From positions 1-58,785 of the forward strand of contig DMCY01000055.1 in assembly GCA_003451675.1 (NCBI GenBank): a DNA stretch of 58,785 nt. The letters are read 5' to 3'. The translations under genes were made by a program, and so were the position numbers. The stretch's first letter is position 1. Every line of letters starts with the position of its first letter. The notes beneath the pieces were generated by a model. That model had not been told where the DNA came from and made no database searches. It saw only the letters and a program-made list of their open reading frames with translations. This DNA comes from Candidatus Atribacteria bacterium (lineage in GTDB: Bacteria > Atribacterota > JS1 > SB-45 > 34-128). Positions 1 to 9,496 of this stretch are shown piece by piece.

Positions 1-31
1 AAAATCAGCCCTGGAGGCCATTACGAGGTAC

Positions 32-93
32 GGGGTCAGGCTTCACAAGTTCACGGAATACGATAAAAATGTGAAGTTGTGAAGCCTGACCCC
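32..93. repeat. Palindromic repeat, family A
   Basis: Two arms, 32-54 and 71-93, form an inverted repeat whose outer part reads GGGGTCAGGCTTCACAA, with one mismatch near the loop. A second complete copy lies at 9382-9445 and a single arm at 43000-43022. The form resembles REP-type palindromes that are mobilised by Y1/RAYT transposases in other bacteria; no such transposase is in the window. The rest of the first 229 bases holds a copy of a dispersed AAGAAGGATTTT motif (127-163) and the AAGGTGG ribosome site of the next gene. Confidence 0.85.
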
Positions 94-229
94 ATTCACC
101 TAACTTTTAAATTAAAAACTTTTCCCAAAAAGAAGGATTTTCTAAAATTTATGTCGAATAGTAAATAACAAAGTGTACCAAACTCATATATCCTGCAATT
201 TATAAGTAAAAAAATAATAAGGTGGTAAA

Positions 230-1351
230 ATGAAATACAGGAATGTCCGGGAAATATCAATGAGTCTTATTCCTATAGCGGCCTTTCTTCTTGCATTATT
301 AATCGGGACAATTATGATCGCCTTTCTCGGAGTAAATCCACTGGTTGCTTACCAGGCCCTGCTCAAGGGTGCGTTTGGTAGTACAAATGCTATAGCAGAC
401 ACAATAGTCAAGGCAACCCCTTTGCTTTTTGTAGGACTGGGAATCTGCATTGCCTTCCGTGCCGGCGTCTTAAACATCGGCGGGGAGGGTCAGCTTGTAG
501 TCGGGGCTCTCTCTGCAACCATAGTTTGTCTTAATTTTCCAAATTTACCGGGCTGGATACTGATTATAATTGCTTTGCTTGTCGGGCTTCTAAGTGGAGC
601 AATATGGGCAGGAATTGCCGGATTTCTTAAGGCTTATTTTAATGTAAACGAAATCCTGAGCACCATCATGCTGAATTATATTGCGGCCTATGGGATGAAT
701 TATCTTCTTCGCGGACCGATAATGGACCCACTCCAGATAGAACTTGGCTCCTTTATCCCTCAAACGACCCGTTTAACTCATGTAGTTGATCTTCCCCGTC
801 TTATTCCTACCCGCCTGCATTTTGGAACAATAATAGCAGTTGTTTTTGCTATTCTGGTTTATATTTTTCTCTGGAGGACGACAATTGGGTTTCGTATTCG
901 CATGATAGGGCAAAATATACAGGCCTCACGAGCCTCCGGAATTAATGTACAAAAATATATGGTCCTTGCTTTTTTCTTGAGCGGAGCGTTAATAGGGTTA
1001 GGAGGAGCAACTGAAGTGTTAGGAGTTCATCACCGGCTGTTCACCGACGGTTCTGTATCTGGTTTTACCGGCAGTGCGGGCTTTAACGGGATTGTGGCTG
1101 CCTTGTTTGGACAGCTTCATCCTATCGGAACAATACCGGCTTCCCTGTTATTGGGAGCACTTCTTACCGGGGCAAATAAGATGCAGAGAGTAGTGCAAAT
1201 ACCTTCTGCTTTGATCGGTGCTTTGAACGGCCTGATTGTACTCTTTGTAGTAGGAAGTGAGTATCTGCGCCGCAGTCAGGCTCGACGGATGGAGCGAACT
1301 GCAGACGCGAAAAACAATTCCAAAAATAAAAATAAAAAGGAGAACGAATAA
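230..1351 (+). CDS. Nucleoside-type ABC transporter permease 1
   Basis: Integral membrane subunit of an importer of the BMP/Nup class (BPD_transp_2 family, like YufP/NupB), which moves nucleosides or related compounds across the inner membrane. The 373-residue protein has about ten hydrophobic segments and the family's conserved stretch AFRAGVLNIGGEGQ near residues 75-90. A charged, lysine/asparagine-rich tail follows the last helix. The ATG is preceded by AAGGTGG. Its stop codon overlaps the next ATG by one base, and a binding protein and ATPase follow, so it is the first gene of a four-gene operon. Exact substrate cannot be read from sequence. Confidence 0.9.
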   Translation: MKYRNVREISMSLIPIAAFLLALLIGTIMIAFLGVNPLVAYQALLKGAFGSTNAIADTIVKATPLLFVGLGICIAFRAGVLNIGGEGQLVVGALSATIVCLNFPNLPGWILIIIALLVGLLSGAIWAGIAGFLKAYFNVNEILSTIMLNYIAAYGMNYLLRGPIMDPLQIELGSFIPQTTRLTHVVDLPRLIPTRLHFGTIIAVVFAILVYIFLWRTTIGFRIRMIGQNIQASRASGINVQKYMVLAFFLSGALIGLGGATEVLGVHHRLFTDGSVSGFTGSAGFNGIVAALFGQLHPIGTIPASLLLGALLTGANKMQRVVQIPSALIGALNGLIVLFVVGSEYLRRSQARRMERTADAKNNSKNKNKKENE

Positions 1352-2268
1352 TGGAAGCAATTATTATCGGGATAGTAAAATCTGCAATTCGCCTTGCCAC
1401 ACCATATCTATATGCTTCCATTGGGGAAACGATAGGGCAGTTGAGCGGCGTCCTTAACCTTGGGGTAGATGGCGTTATGCTTATGGGGGCCTTTAGCGCC
1501 TTCTATACGGTTCTTAAAACCGGTAATCTTTGGCTTGGTTTATTGGCGGCAATAGTGGTCGGAGCGATATTTGGTCTTTTGATTGCCTTTATTAATGTTA
1601 CTTTAAAGGCCGAACAGGGGATTAGCGGGATCGGGGTTTATATATTCGGCCTCGGATTAAGCAGTCTTTTATTTAGTACTATGATAGGAACAGTGCAAAC
1701 GGTAAATGGTTTTCCTCCTTTGTCTATCCCCTGGCTTTCTAATATTTCCATTGTGGGCGAAATCTTCTTCCAGCAAAACATCCTGGTATATGGTGCATTT
1801 GCCCTGATTCCTCTTGCCTGGTTTGTATTGAATAAGACACCTTTAGGCCTTAGTATTCGAGCTGTAGGGCAACACCCGGAGGCAGCTGATTCATTAGGGG
1901 TTAATATTGTACGCATCCGTTATTTTACGGTAATATTAGGTGGAATGCTCTCGGGGATTGCCGGTGCATCTCTCTCTATTGCACTACTTAATGTATTTCA
2001 GCAAAATTTAACTAATGGGATGGGCTTTATTGCCGTTGCCCTGGTATATTTTGGAGCCTGGCGTCCGAAAACCATTCTCACCGGTGCGCTTCTATTCAGC
2101 ACCGTAAATGCTATTCAGATATGGGTTCAGGTGAAGGGAATTAATATTCCTTCTGATTTTACCCTGATGTTGCCTTATATTGTTACTATCGTGGTACTTG
2201 CGGCTATGGCTAAACGCCGCATACATCCACCTGCGGCGTTAAATAAACCCTTCGAGCGAGGGGAATAA
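1351..2268 (+). CDS. Nucleoside-type ABC transporter permease 2
   Basis: Second membrane subunit of the same importer (305 residues, YufQ/NupC-like). It carries the hallmark SGVLNLGVDGVMLMGAF near residues 33-49, the counterpart of the GGEGQ region in permease 1, and about nine hydrophobic segments. The ATG overlaps the preceding TAA (TAATG), with AAAGGAG just upstream, indicating translational coupling. The two permeases are expected to form a heterodimer that docks on the double ATPase encoded at 3380. Family assignment is firm; the substrate is inferred only from the family. Confidence 0.9.
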   Translation: MEAIIIGIVKSAIRLATPYLYASIGETIGQLSGVLNLGVDGVMLMGAFSAFYTVLKTGNLWLGLLAAIVVGAIFGLLIAFINVTLKAEQGISGIGVYIFGLGLSSLLFSTMIGTVQTVNGFPPLSIPWLSNISIVGEIFFQQNILVYGAFALIPLAWFVLNKTPLGLSIRAVGQHPEAADSLGVNIVRIRYFTVILGGMLSGIAGASLSIALLNVFQQNLTNGMGFIAVALVYFGAWRPKTILTGALLFSTVNAIQIWVQVKGINIPSDFTLMLPYIVTIVVLAAMAKRRIHPPAALNKPFERGE

Positions 2269-2356
2269 TAAAAGAGAGGTGGTTAATAAAATAAAATGTT
2301 TTAGAATAATGAGAGTTTTTCTGTATTTGTATAGTATAAAAAATTAGGAGGATAAA

Positions 2357-3328
2357 ATGATGAAGTTGAAAAAGATTGTAATAATTCTTACTCTAATAAG
2401 TATATTTGTATTATCGCTCGGGCTCGGAGCAAGTGCAAAACCTTTCCGGGTAGCATTCATTATGCCAAGTTCTATTAATGATTTTGCCTGGAGCCAGAGT
2501 ATGTACGAAGCTCTGCTTACCATTCAAGAAGAGATGGGCAAGGAAAATTTTGAGTTTGTTTATTCAGAGAGTATGTTTATAGTAGCAGATGCTGCTGCTG
2601 CTATTCGAGACTATGCCAGCGAGGGCTATGATCTGGTAATTGCTCATGGTTCGCAGTATGGCGCATCTTTAACAGATATTGCTCCTGATTTCCCTGAGAC
2701 GAGTTTTGCCTGGGGGTCTACCGCAAATGTCTTTACCGATCTTGGAATCACTAATATATTTGCTTATGAACCTTTAGCTGAACAAGGCGGCTATGTTAAC
2801 GGTGTCCTGGCAGCAAAACTTTCCGAGAGTAATATTTATGGAGTAATTGGCCCGATTGAGACCGGTGATGCCAAACGTTATACAGAAGGTTTTAAGGCAG
2901 GTATAAAATCGATAAAACCGGATGCTAAAATAAATGTAACCTGGATTGGCTCATATAGTGATGTTGCCCTTGCATCCGAAGCGGCACAGACTCATATCGA
3001 TGCCGGAGCAGATGTTCTTACTGGAACATCACAGATGACAGTCGGAGCAATCGGAGTAGCGAAACAGAGAGGAGCTCTCTGGTTCGGATATGATGTTGAC
3101 CAATCTGCACTTGCCCCTCAGAATGTGGTCTCCAGTGTAGATGTTGTTTGGGCAGTTGCACTCAGGCCGATGATTGAAATGATTAAGAAGGGAGAAAGAG
3201 GAGGTAAAATCTTTACTCTTAACTTGGCTAACGGCGGTCTTAAAATTATTGTAAATGACGAAGCGCTTGTAGGCAAAACTATTGAGGATATAGTCAAAGG
3301 AAATATTGAGGTCAAAGTAGAGAAATAA
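2357..3328 (+). CDS. BMP-family substrate-binding protein
   Basis: Extracytoplasmic binding protein of the importer (323 residues). An N-terminal signal peptide (KLKKIVIILTLISIFVLSLG) ends near residue 28 at SAKPFRVA; no lipobox cysteine is evident, unlike many Gram-positive BMP proteins. The body matches the BMP/Med family: FAWSQSMYEAL early, then YDLVIAHGSQYG and GVIGPIETGDAKRYTEGF. It follows the permeases after an 88-bp gap with its own AGGAGG site, which may allow extra production of the binding protein. Family members bind purine nucleosides or similar ligands. Confidence 0.9.
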   Translation: MMKLKKIVIILTLISIFVLSLGLGASAKPFRVAFIMPSSINDFAWSQSMYEALLTIQEEMGKENFEFVYSESMFIVADAAAAIRDYASEGYDLVIAHGSQYGASLTDIAPDFPETSFAWGSTANVFTDLGITNIFAYEPLAEQGGYVNGVLAAKLSESNIYGVIGPIETGDAKRYTEGFKAGIKSIKPDAKINVTWIGSYSDVALASEAAQTHIDAGADVLTGTSQMTVGAIGVAKQRGALWFGYDVDQSALAPQNVVSSVDVVWAVALRPMIEMIKKGERGGKIFTLNLANGGLKIIVNDEALVGKTIEDIVKGNIEVKVEK

Positions 3329-3379
3329 AGAAAGATTAAGAGTACCCATACGGAATGGAGCTCTGATTTACATTTTAAT

Positions 3380-4939
3380 ATGAAAAAAGATACATCTAAA
3401 ATAACAAATTTAACAAAAGTCGAAAAAGTAGAGATGCGGGGAATAGTTAAGCAGTTCCCGGGCGTGCTGGCGAATGACCGAATTGATTTTGATGTCCGTG
3501 CCGGGGAAGTTCATACCCTCCTTGGCGAAAACGGAGCCGGAAAAAGTACCCTGATGAAAATTCTTTATGGTATATATCACCAGGATGAAGGTGAAATTTA
3601 CGTTAACGGAAAATTGATTACCATTCGTTCTCCGCTGGATGCAATTCGACTGGGGATTGGGATGGTGCACCAGCATTTTATGTTAGTTCCTACTCTTACC
3701 GTAGCAGAAAATGTAGCCTTAGGACTTCCTTCCTCAAGAAAATTTCTTCTTGACCTTGATGTTGTCTCGGAACGTATTAAAGAGCTTGCTAAAATTCATG
3801 GGCTGTATGTTGATCCGGGGGCAGAAGTATGGCAACTCTCTGTTGGAGAGCAGCAACGAGTGGAAATAATAAAGATCTTATATCGCGGAGCTTCTCTCCT
3901 TATTTTAGATGAACCGACTGCTGTTCTTACTCCGCAAGAGGTGGAAGAACTCTTTCATGTCTTGCGGAGTATGCTAAACAGAGGATACTCTATTATCTTT
4001 ATCAGCCATAAACTTCATGAAGTTCTATCACTGAGCGACCGTGTGACTATACTTCGTGACGGCAAGGTGGTAAAAACTCTTCCCATTGCTGAAGTGACCA
4101 AAGAAAAACTGGCACGTCTTATGGTGGGAAGAGAAGTCCTTTTTCAGGTCGAACATCCTTCGGTAAAGCTCGGTAAAGTATCCCTTGCTTTAGAGGAAAT
4201 TTGGGCTCAGGGAGATGAGGACATTCCTGCCCTGCGAGGGATTGACCTTGAAGTGCACTCCGGTGAAATTCTGGGAATTGCCGGGGTCTCGGGAAATGGT
4301 CAGCGTGAACTTGCAGAAGTTATTGCAGGTCTGCGGAAATCTACAAAAGGTAAAGTGTTTATAAAAGAGACCGCGGTTACCAATTGGTCTCCTTCCCAGC
4401 TTCTTGAATATGGTCTCTCTTATATTCCCGAAGAACGAATGCGAGATGGGACAATACAGAAATTTACCGTAGAGGAAAATCTGATTCTTAAAGATCATAT
4501 ACACCAACCTTATGCTGATGGAATATTTATGAATTTCAAAAACATTGCCCGGGAAAGCGAACGTCTAATAAGTGACTTTGATATCAGGACTCCTTCCCGT
4601 TATACTTCCTTAAAAAGTCTTTCCGGTGGAAATATCCAGAAATTAATCCTGGCACGAGAACTCTACCGAAAGCCCAGTGTTCTGGTGGCCGCTCAGCCTA
4701 CACGCGGCTTAGACATTAGTGCCACGGAATATGTTCATCGTCAATTGATTGAACAAAGAACAAAATTAAAAACAGCAACTCTTCTCATTTCTGATGACCT
4801 GGATGAAATTTTATCACTCGCTGACCGTATTGCAGTTATCTACGAGGGTAAGATTATGGGAGTGGTAAAACGAAACGAAGTTAGCGTCGAAGAACTGGGT
4901 ATGATGATGGGAGGAGTACATATAGATAAGATAAAATAA
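3380..4939 (+). CDS. Double-domain ABC ATPase of nucleoside importer
   Basis: Cytoplasmic energising subunit (519 residues, YufO/NupA/RbsA-like) with two fused nucleotide-binding domains. Domain 1 has Walker A GENGAGKST at residues 49-57, signature LSVGEQQRVEI and Walker B LLILDEPTAVLT. Domain 2 has a degenerate Walker A (GVSGNGQREL), signature LSGGNIQKL and AAQPTRGLDI in place of a normal Walker B; asymmetric sites of this kind are usual in this family. The ribosome site is weak (GGAATGGAG, well upstream). It is the last gene of the operon, 51 bases after the binding protein. Confidence 0.92.
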   Translation: MKKDTSKITNLTKVEKVEMRGIVKQFPGVLANDRIDFDVRAGEVHTLLGENGAGKSTLMKILYGIYHQDEGEIYVNGKLITIRSPLDAIRLGIGMVHQHFMLVPTLTVAENVALGLPSSRKFLLDLDVVSERIKELAKIHGLYVDPGAEVWQLSVGEQQRVEIIKILYRGASLLILDEPTAVLTPQEVEELFHVLRSMLNRGYSIIFISHKLHEVLSLSDRVTILRDGKVVKTLPIAEVTKEKLARLMVGREVLFQVEHPSVKLGKVSLALEEIWAQGDEDIPALRGIDLEVHSGEILGIAGVSGNGQRELAEVIAGLRKSTKGKVFIKETAVTNWSPSQLLEYGLSYIPEERMRDGTIQKFTVEENLILKDHIHQPYADGIFMNFKNIARESERLISDFDIRTPSRYTSLKSLSGGNIQKLILARELYRKPSVLVAAQPTRGLDISATEYVHRQLIEQRTKLKTATLLISDDLDEILSLADRIAVIYEGKIMGVVKRNEVSVEELGMMMGGVHIDKIK

Positions 4940-4974
4940 GCGGATTGGTTCTTTATTTTCGGAGATCTAAAAAA

Positions 4975-5166
4975 ATGAAAAATACGAAAAAGTCCAAAGA
5001 ACAACTCATTGCCGAATTAGCAGAATAAGAAGAAAAATAGCGCACCGTATTCGAAAGCACCGGCACAGCAACTATAATTATCGAAGAAAACAAAACAATT
5101 TCTATGGCAAATACACAATTTGAGAAACTAATAGGTGTTCATTTTATTTTGAAAGAATCAATTTAA
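4975..5166 (+). pseudogene. PAS-domain sensor remnant
   Basis: One frame from ATG 4975 reads MKNTKKSKEQLIAELAE, a TAA, then EEK, a TAG, then RTVFESTGTATIIIEENK and further PAS-like sequence ending ANTQFEKLIGVHF before TAA at 5164. This is the usual start of PAS-containing histidine kinases or diguanylate cyclases: a short coiled lead-in, then the PAS N-cap and first strands. Two in-frame stops and the loss of everything after the first ~25 PAS residues show it is dead. It lies directly behind the importer operon. Confidence 0.7.
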
Positions 5167-5246
5167 GAAAATAATTTGATTAATTCTACCCAAACTTCAT
5201 ATAATATATAATAAGTCAGGTATTACTGTAATCGAAGGAGGCTATT

Positions 5247-5705
5247 TTGAAAAGAGTACCCAAAAAAGACGTTGAACAGTTCTGGAAGAAAAAGGAAGAG
5301 GATATTGGAGAGAAAATTAAAGGGAAGAGTATGGCCGAGCTCATCGGCGGCTATCAGAACTTTTCCGGACCGATCCTGGGAATTTTATTCTATACCGAGA
5401 GCGCTTTTTATTTTCAGACTTTTCCCCGGCAAAACTTGCTCTTTTCTTTTATGAGAGCTGAGCAGCCGGAACGTGAAGAGAACCAGTTAAATTTTCGCAT
5501 TCTCTGGTCCGATGTAGAAAAGATAGATATTCCTCCCAGGAAATATCCTTTTCTGGCACTTTTATCTCCTACGGATTATCGGATTTTCATTGACTATCAG
5601 AGCAATGGGCAAAAAATTACCCTAACACTGAACATGCACTGTCGGGAGGATCGCAGCAGGTTAATCGATTTTTATAAAGATCGCAAAACAAAAAAGGAAT
5701 GGTAA
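5247..5705 (+). CDS. Uncharacterised 152-residue soluble protein
   Basis: No family recognised. The TTG start at 5247 is chosen because AAGGAGG lies six bases upstream (5235-5241). The protein is charged at both ends with a mixed hydrophobic core. There is no signal peptide and no convincing membrane helix; the middle (GPILGILFYTESAFYFQTF) is hydrophobic and aromatic and could be beta structure. The pattern of alternating strands plus a central FRILWSDVEKIDIPP segment recalls small PH-like or GRAM-like folds, but this is only an impression. It is a single-gene unit between a pseudogene and a repeat region. Confidence 0.65.
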   Translation: MKRVPKKDVEQFWKKKEEDIGEKIKGKSMAELIGGYQNFSGPILGILFYTESAFYFQTFPRQNLLFSFMRAEQPEREENQLNFRILWSDVEKIDIPPRKYPFLALLSPTDYRIFIDYQSNGQKITLTLNMHCREDRSRLIDFYKDRKTKKEW

Positions 5706-5881
5706 ATTATCCATCAGCCGATTGAATTAAGCCGGTTTTTGATTGTCACAGGGACTTGTTACGGAGACGGTCGTGTTATCTTAACAATTCGGCTACTTTT
5801 TCTACTTTTACCTAAAAGATTTGATAAGTTCATCTTCCAATGCGTTCTCTTTTATATTCTCTTTTAATTTTTTAAAATCTT

Positions 5882-6003
5882 TGTCATATTAGTACTAAGA
5901 TGTAGAAAAATTGGAAAATGCTAATTCCTTTAGACCGCTGGTGGCGATTCAATAAGGTAAATATATATTCTTGAAGTGTGCCAGAGAACCGTCCCCTGAC
6001 ACA
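5882..6003. repeat. 110-bp intergenic repeat ending in a family D palindrome
   Basis: The stretch from GTCATATTAGTACTAAGATG to about 5975 is repeated at 12752-12868, with shared runs such as GGCGATTCAATAAGGTAAAT. Both copies end in a palindrome of the family ACAGGGGACGGTCCTCTGG (here 5977-6003, inverted orientation). The whole 5706-6053 gap contains no convincing gene; besides this repeat it holds a degenerate copy of a CTACTTTTTCTACTTTTAC-like element near 5790 and the GGAGG site for the next gene. Confidence 0.75.
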
Positions 6004-6053
6004 TAGTATTTTAAAAAATATTAAACAGATAAATTGAAGGAGGAAAAAATCAT

Positions 6054-7307
6054 ATGGAAGAGAAAGGTATTTTTAATAAAAAGAAAATATTTATTTTAGG
6101 TTTTGGTTTTTTTGGGATATCTATCATTTGGGCAATGTACAATGCGTATGTTCCAATTTTTTTAAAGTATTTTAATTTAAGCTCTTTTATTATTGGAATT
6201 ATAATGACTATTGACAATATCTTCGCTGTCCTTCTTCTTCCCTTTTTGGGGGCATTAAGTGACAGAACCAGAACACGGTTAGGTAGAAGGAGACCTTATA
6301 TATTAGCCGGTGCTCCCCTTGCTATGTTATTTTTCTTGTTAATTCCTTATGCTAGGTTATATGAAAATTTAGCTTTAATAATGTTTACTGTTATCCTGAT
6401 GAATTTAGCGATGGCTCTTTTTAGGACGCCGGTAGTTGCTTTAATGCCGGATATTACCCCTTCACATTTCAGGAGCCAGGCAAACGGAATTATTAATTTT
6501 ATGGGAGGTTTGGGAGCACTGTTAGTTTTTTTTGCGGGAAAACCTCTTTATGATAGCAATATTACCTATCCTTTCATTGTAGGTGGATTATTAATGTTGC
6601 TGGCTAGCTTAATAGTGGTACTTACCATTAAAGAAGATAGACCCTTTATCGAAGAGGAAGACAGGGAAGGTAAAAAGCCAGCAGTCTCTTTCCGGGAATC
6701 ATTCTCTGCCTTTTACGAAAACATTAAAGATGTTTTTTCCGAAGATAAAAGTTTGTTTTTTATCCTTCTTTCTATATTTTTTTGGTTCGTAGGTTTTAAC
6801 AGTATTGAGACCTTCTTTACCAGCTATGCTAAATTTTATCTAGGGATAAAGGAAAGTACCGGTGCACTTGTATTGGGGGTATTTTCTTTATCCTTTATGG
6901 TAAGTTCTCTTGTAACCGGGTATATCGGGGCGAAAAGGGGTAGGAATAAAACAATAAGAGCGGGACTTTTAATTATTACTGTAATAATGATTGCTAGCAT
7001 GTTGTTCCGAAATTTTATCTACATTGCTATCCTCTTTCTGATAGGTGGATTTGGGTGGGCTTTGATTAACGTTAATTCTCTTCCTATGGTAGTAGATATG
7101 ACTTCCTTGAAGAAGGTGGGGGGATATACCGGACTTTATTACTTTTTTTCTCAGGCAGCCAATATTATTGCTCCTCCCCTTTCGGGAATATCTATTGATC
7201 TATTCGGTTATCCTTCTCTTATGGTCTTTGCTTCTTTCTTCTTTATACTTTCCTTTATAACAATGCATTTTGTTAGAAGAGGGGAAATTGTGAAAGAAAA
7301 AGGGTAG
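6054..7307 (+). CDS. MFS transporter, sugar/cation symporter type
   Basis: Twelve-helix major facilitator (417 residues). The loop between helices 2 and 3 has SDRTRTRLGRRRPYIL, the signature of the SLC45/GPH-like sucrose and oligosaccharide symporters, so a sugar or glycoside coupled to a cation is the best guess for substrate. A long acidic central cytoplasmic loop (IKEDRPFIEEEDREGKK) separates the two six-helix halves, as usual. AAGGAGG lies about 12 bases before the ATG. It stands alone: the next gene, a dodecin, is 80 bases downstream with its own ribosome site. Confidence 0.85.
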   Translation: MEEKGIFNKKKIFILGFGFFGISIIWAMYNAYVPIFLKYFNLSSFIIGIIMTIDNIFAVLLLPFLGALSDRTRTRLGRRRPYILAGAPLAMLFFLLIPYARLYENLALIMFTVILMNLAMALFRTPVVALMPDITPSHFRSQANGIINFMGGLGALLVFFAGKPLYDSNITYPFIVGGLLMLLASLIVVLTIKEDRPFIEEEDREGKKPAVSFRESFSAFYENIKDVFSEDKSLFFILLSIFFWFVGFNSIETFFTSYAKFYLGIKESTGALVLGVFSLSFMVSSLVTGYIGAKRGRNKTIRAGLLIITVIMIASMLFRNFIYIAILFLIGGFGWALINVNSLPMVVDMTSLKKVGGYTGLYYFFSQAANIIAPPLSGISIDLFGYPSLMVFASFFFILSFITMHFVRRGEIVKEKG

Positions 7308-7388
7308 GAGGTAGGAGATAAACAAGATCAACTATTTTTAAATATTCGATAAAATGAATAAAAATAAGAATTTAATAGGAGGTGCGAA

Positions 7389-7595
7389 ATGGGAAGTGTA
7401 TACAAAATTGTCGAAATTGTAGGTACCAGTGAAAAATCATGGGAGGACGCAGCAAGAGTTGCAGTAGAGACTGCTTCTAAATCGATTGAGGAAATTAGGA
7501 TAGCCGAAGTAAAAAAGCTTGATATTAAAGTAGAGAAAGATGCCAGGCTAACCTTTAGGGCAAAATTAGATATTTCGTTTAAATATAAAAAATAG
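7389..7595 (+). CDS. Dodecin flavin-binding protein
   Basis: 68 residues, the normal length of a dodecin. It shows the family pattern: YKIVEIVGTSEKSWEDAARVA (one strand, one helix), a basic KSIEEIRIAEVKKLDIKV middle, and a final RAKLDISFKYKK strand. Dodecins assemble into hollow dodecamers that store or buffer riboflavin, FMN or FAD. The ATG has AGGAGG nine bases upstream. It sits immediately upstream of a flavin-dependent disulfide reductase gene, which may or may not be functional linkage; the 235-bp gap between them argues for separate promoters. Confidence 0.93.
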   Translation: MGSVYKIVEIVGTSEKSWEDAARVAVETASKSIEEIRIAEVKKLDIKVEKDARLTFRAKLDISFKYKK

Positions 7596-7831
7596 AAATC
7601 ATTAGCAAATATTATTAAAAAAATACCAACTCTCAAGATTTATTTAAATGTTAACTCAATAATTAATATAAATAAAAAGAGTTAATGAGCTTTTTACTAT
7701 TCTTTTTGTATAGTAAGAGCGAAGTTAGGAGGAATTTTTTTGTCTTTTTAAGATTTAAATTATTTGACCATTACATAAAATTATGCTAATATTCTCGTTT
7801 AGTGGCGTAATTTAAAGGAGGTATTAATTGT

Positions 7832-9190
7832 ATGAAAAAAACAGATGTATTAATAGTCGGAGGAAGTGCAGCAGGTATTGTAGCAGCGTTAACTGGAAAG
7901 TCTAATTATCCGGAAAAAGAGTTTTTGGTTATAAGAAAAGAAGAGAAAGTATTAGTTCCTTGTGGTATTCCCTATATTTTTGGTTCATTAGGAAGCTCAG
8001 ATAAAGATGTCATACCGGATGCTGTTTTAACTAGTAAGGGCATAAAAATTGAAATTGATGAGGTAGTATCTGTAGACCAAAATAAAAAGGTTTGCAAGAC
8101 TGCAAAAGGAACAGAGATTAATTTTGAAAAGGTTATATTTGCAACAGGTTCAACTCCCATTACACCTAATTGGCTTAAGGGAGCGGATTTAGAAAATGTT
8201 TTTACTATAAGTAAAAATAAAATATATCTTGATAAGGTTTTTCAGAAAATTGAAGATTGCAAAGAGATAGTAGTTATTGGTGCAGGATTTATTGGAGTCG
8301 AGGTTTCAGATGAACTTAATAAATTAGGCAAAGAAGTAACTCTTGTAGAAATATTACCTCATATATTAGGTTTAACTTTCGACGAAGAAATAGCTGTCCA
8401 AGCCGAAGAAGTTCTTAAAGCGAGAGGTGTAAAAATAATAAGTGGTGTAGGTGTCAAGGAGATAATAGGAGATAAAAAAGTTAGAAAAGTGTTAGTAGAA
8501 AATGGAGAAAATATTGAAGCAGAAGCAGTTATTTTAGCGATGGGTTATCGTCCTAATACAGAATTGGCTAAAAAATTAGGGCTCAAGATAAGTGGAAGAG
8601 GATTTATTAAGGTAGATGGGTATATGAGAACGGAAAATCCAGATGTATTTGCAATAGGGGATTGTGCAGAAAAAAAGGATTTCATTACAAGAAAACCAAG
8701 TGCAGTTATGTTGGCATCTACTGCCTGTGCAGAAGCAAGAATAGCAGGTATGAATTTATATAAGCTTCGTTCGGTAAAAATTTTTGAGGGAACTATTGCT
8801 ATTTTCTCCACAGCAATAGGGGAAACAGCTTTTGGTGCAGCAGGATTAACCGAATCAATGGCTAAAAAAGAAATGTGTGATGTGGTTACCGGGACTTTTG
8901 ATGGAATCGATAAACATCCGGGAACTCTTGCACATACTCATAAACAAAAGGTAAAATTAATTGTTGCCCGAGATTCGGGCATAATCCTCGGTGGTGAAGT
9001 TATTGGTAGTAAAAGTACAGGAGAGCTAATTAATATAATTGGGTTAGCAATCCAAAATAAAATGACTGTAAGCTCCATTTTGACTGCACAAATAGGTACT
9101 CATCCGTTGCTTACTGCTCCACCGACTGCTTATCCAATTATTAAATGTGCTGAAATCGTAGCAAAGAAAATTAAGTCAGCACAAAAGTAG
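7832..9190 (+). CDS. FAD-dependent pyridine nucleotide disulfide reductase (CoA-disulfide reductase/NADH oxidase type)
   Basis: A 452-residue flavoprotein. The FAD-binding GGSAAG is at residues 10-15. Cys44 in VPCGIPYIFG is at the position of the redox cysteine of CoA-disulfide reductases and NADH oxidases. A second Rossmann motif VIGAGFIGVE for NAD(P)H lies near residue 150, followed by FAIGDCAE for FAD. The C-terminal dimerisation domain ends in IGTHPLLTAPPTAYPI. Likely roles are disulfide, polysulfide or oxygen reduction; the exact substrate cannot be assigned. The gene has AAGGAGG upstream and a strong terminator downstream. Confidence 0.88.
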   Translation: MKKTDVLIVGGSAAGIVAALTGKSNYPEKEFLVIRKEEKVLVPCGIPYIFGSLGSSDKDVIPDAVLTSKGIKIEIDEVVSVDQNKKVCKTAKGTEINFEKVIFATGSTPITPNWLKGADLENVFTISKNKIYLDKVFQKIEDCKEIVVIGAGFIGVEVSDELNKLGKEVTLVEILPHILGLTFDEEIAVQAEEVLKARGVKIISGVGVKEIIGDKKVRKVLVENGENIEAEAVILAMGYRPNTELAKKLGLKISGRGFIKVDGYMRTENPDVFAIGDCAEKKDFITRKPSAVMLASTACAEARIAGMNLYKLRSVKIFEGTIAIFSTAIGETAFGAAGLTESMAKKEMCDVVTGTFDGIDKHPGTLAHTHKQKVKLIVARDSGIILGGEVIGSKSTGELINIIGLAIQNKMTVSSILTAQIGTHPLLTAPPTAYPIIKCAEIVAKKIKSAQK

Positions 9191-9211
9191 ATTTAGTTAT
9201 TTAAATATAAT

Positions 9212-9240
9212 AAATTACCCCGTTTTTAGCGGGGTAATTT
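9212..9240 (+). terminator. Rho-independent terminator
   Basis: Ten-base perfect stem AAATTACCCC / GGGGTAATTT around a nine-base loop, followed by a short T-rich run. It lies 21 bases after the disulfide reductase stop codon. Confidence 0.85.
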
Positions 9241-9381
9241 ATTGCTTGAAAACGATATTCATTATTATATAATAAGAATTTATTGTTCCTCAAAACCTTT
9301 TATTTACAATGCTTTCAAGAAGATGTTTTTTCACAGGTTTCACACATTTCCCCCATTCATAAGTAAATATTGTTGGAAAAC

Positions 9382-9445
9382 GGGGTCAGGCTTCACAGCT
9401 TCACAAAAAAAGAAAAAGTAATGTGAAGTTGTGAAGCCTGACCCC
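9382..9445. repeat. Palindromic repeat, family A, second full copy
   Basis: Arms 9382-9404 and 9423-9445 match the repeat at 32-93, GGGGTCAGGCTTCACA outward. The preceding stretch 9280-9350 resembles the end of the 435-bp repeats at 14373 and 16807 (CTTTCAAGAAGATGTTTTTT), so the 9241-9496 gap is made of repeat debris and no gene. Confidence 0.85.
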
Positions 9446-9496
9446 ATAAGCCATAAGCTGCACTATCACATGTCCTCATCCATCATACAGTTCAAG

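Noticed and set aside
3029..3349. Minus-strand frames over the BMP binding protein
   Set aside because: Shadows of a firmly identified gene on the plus strand.
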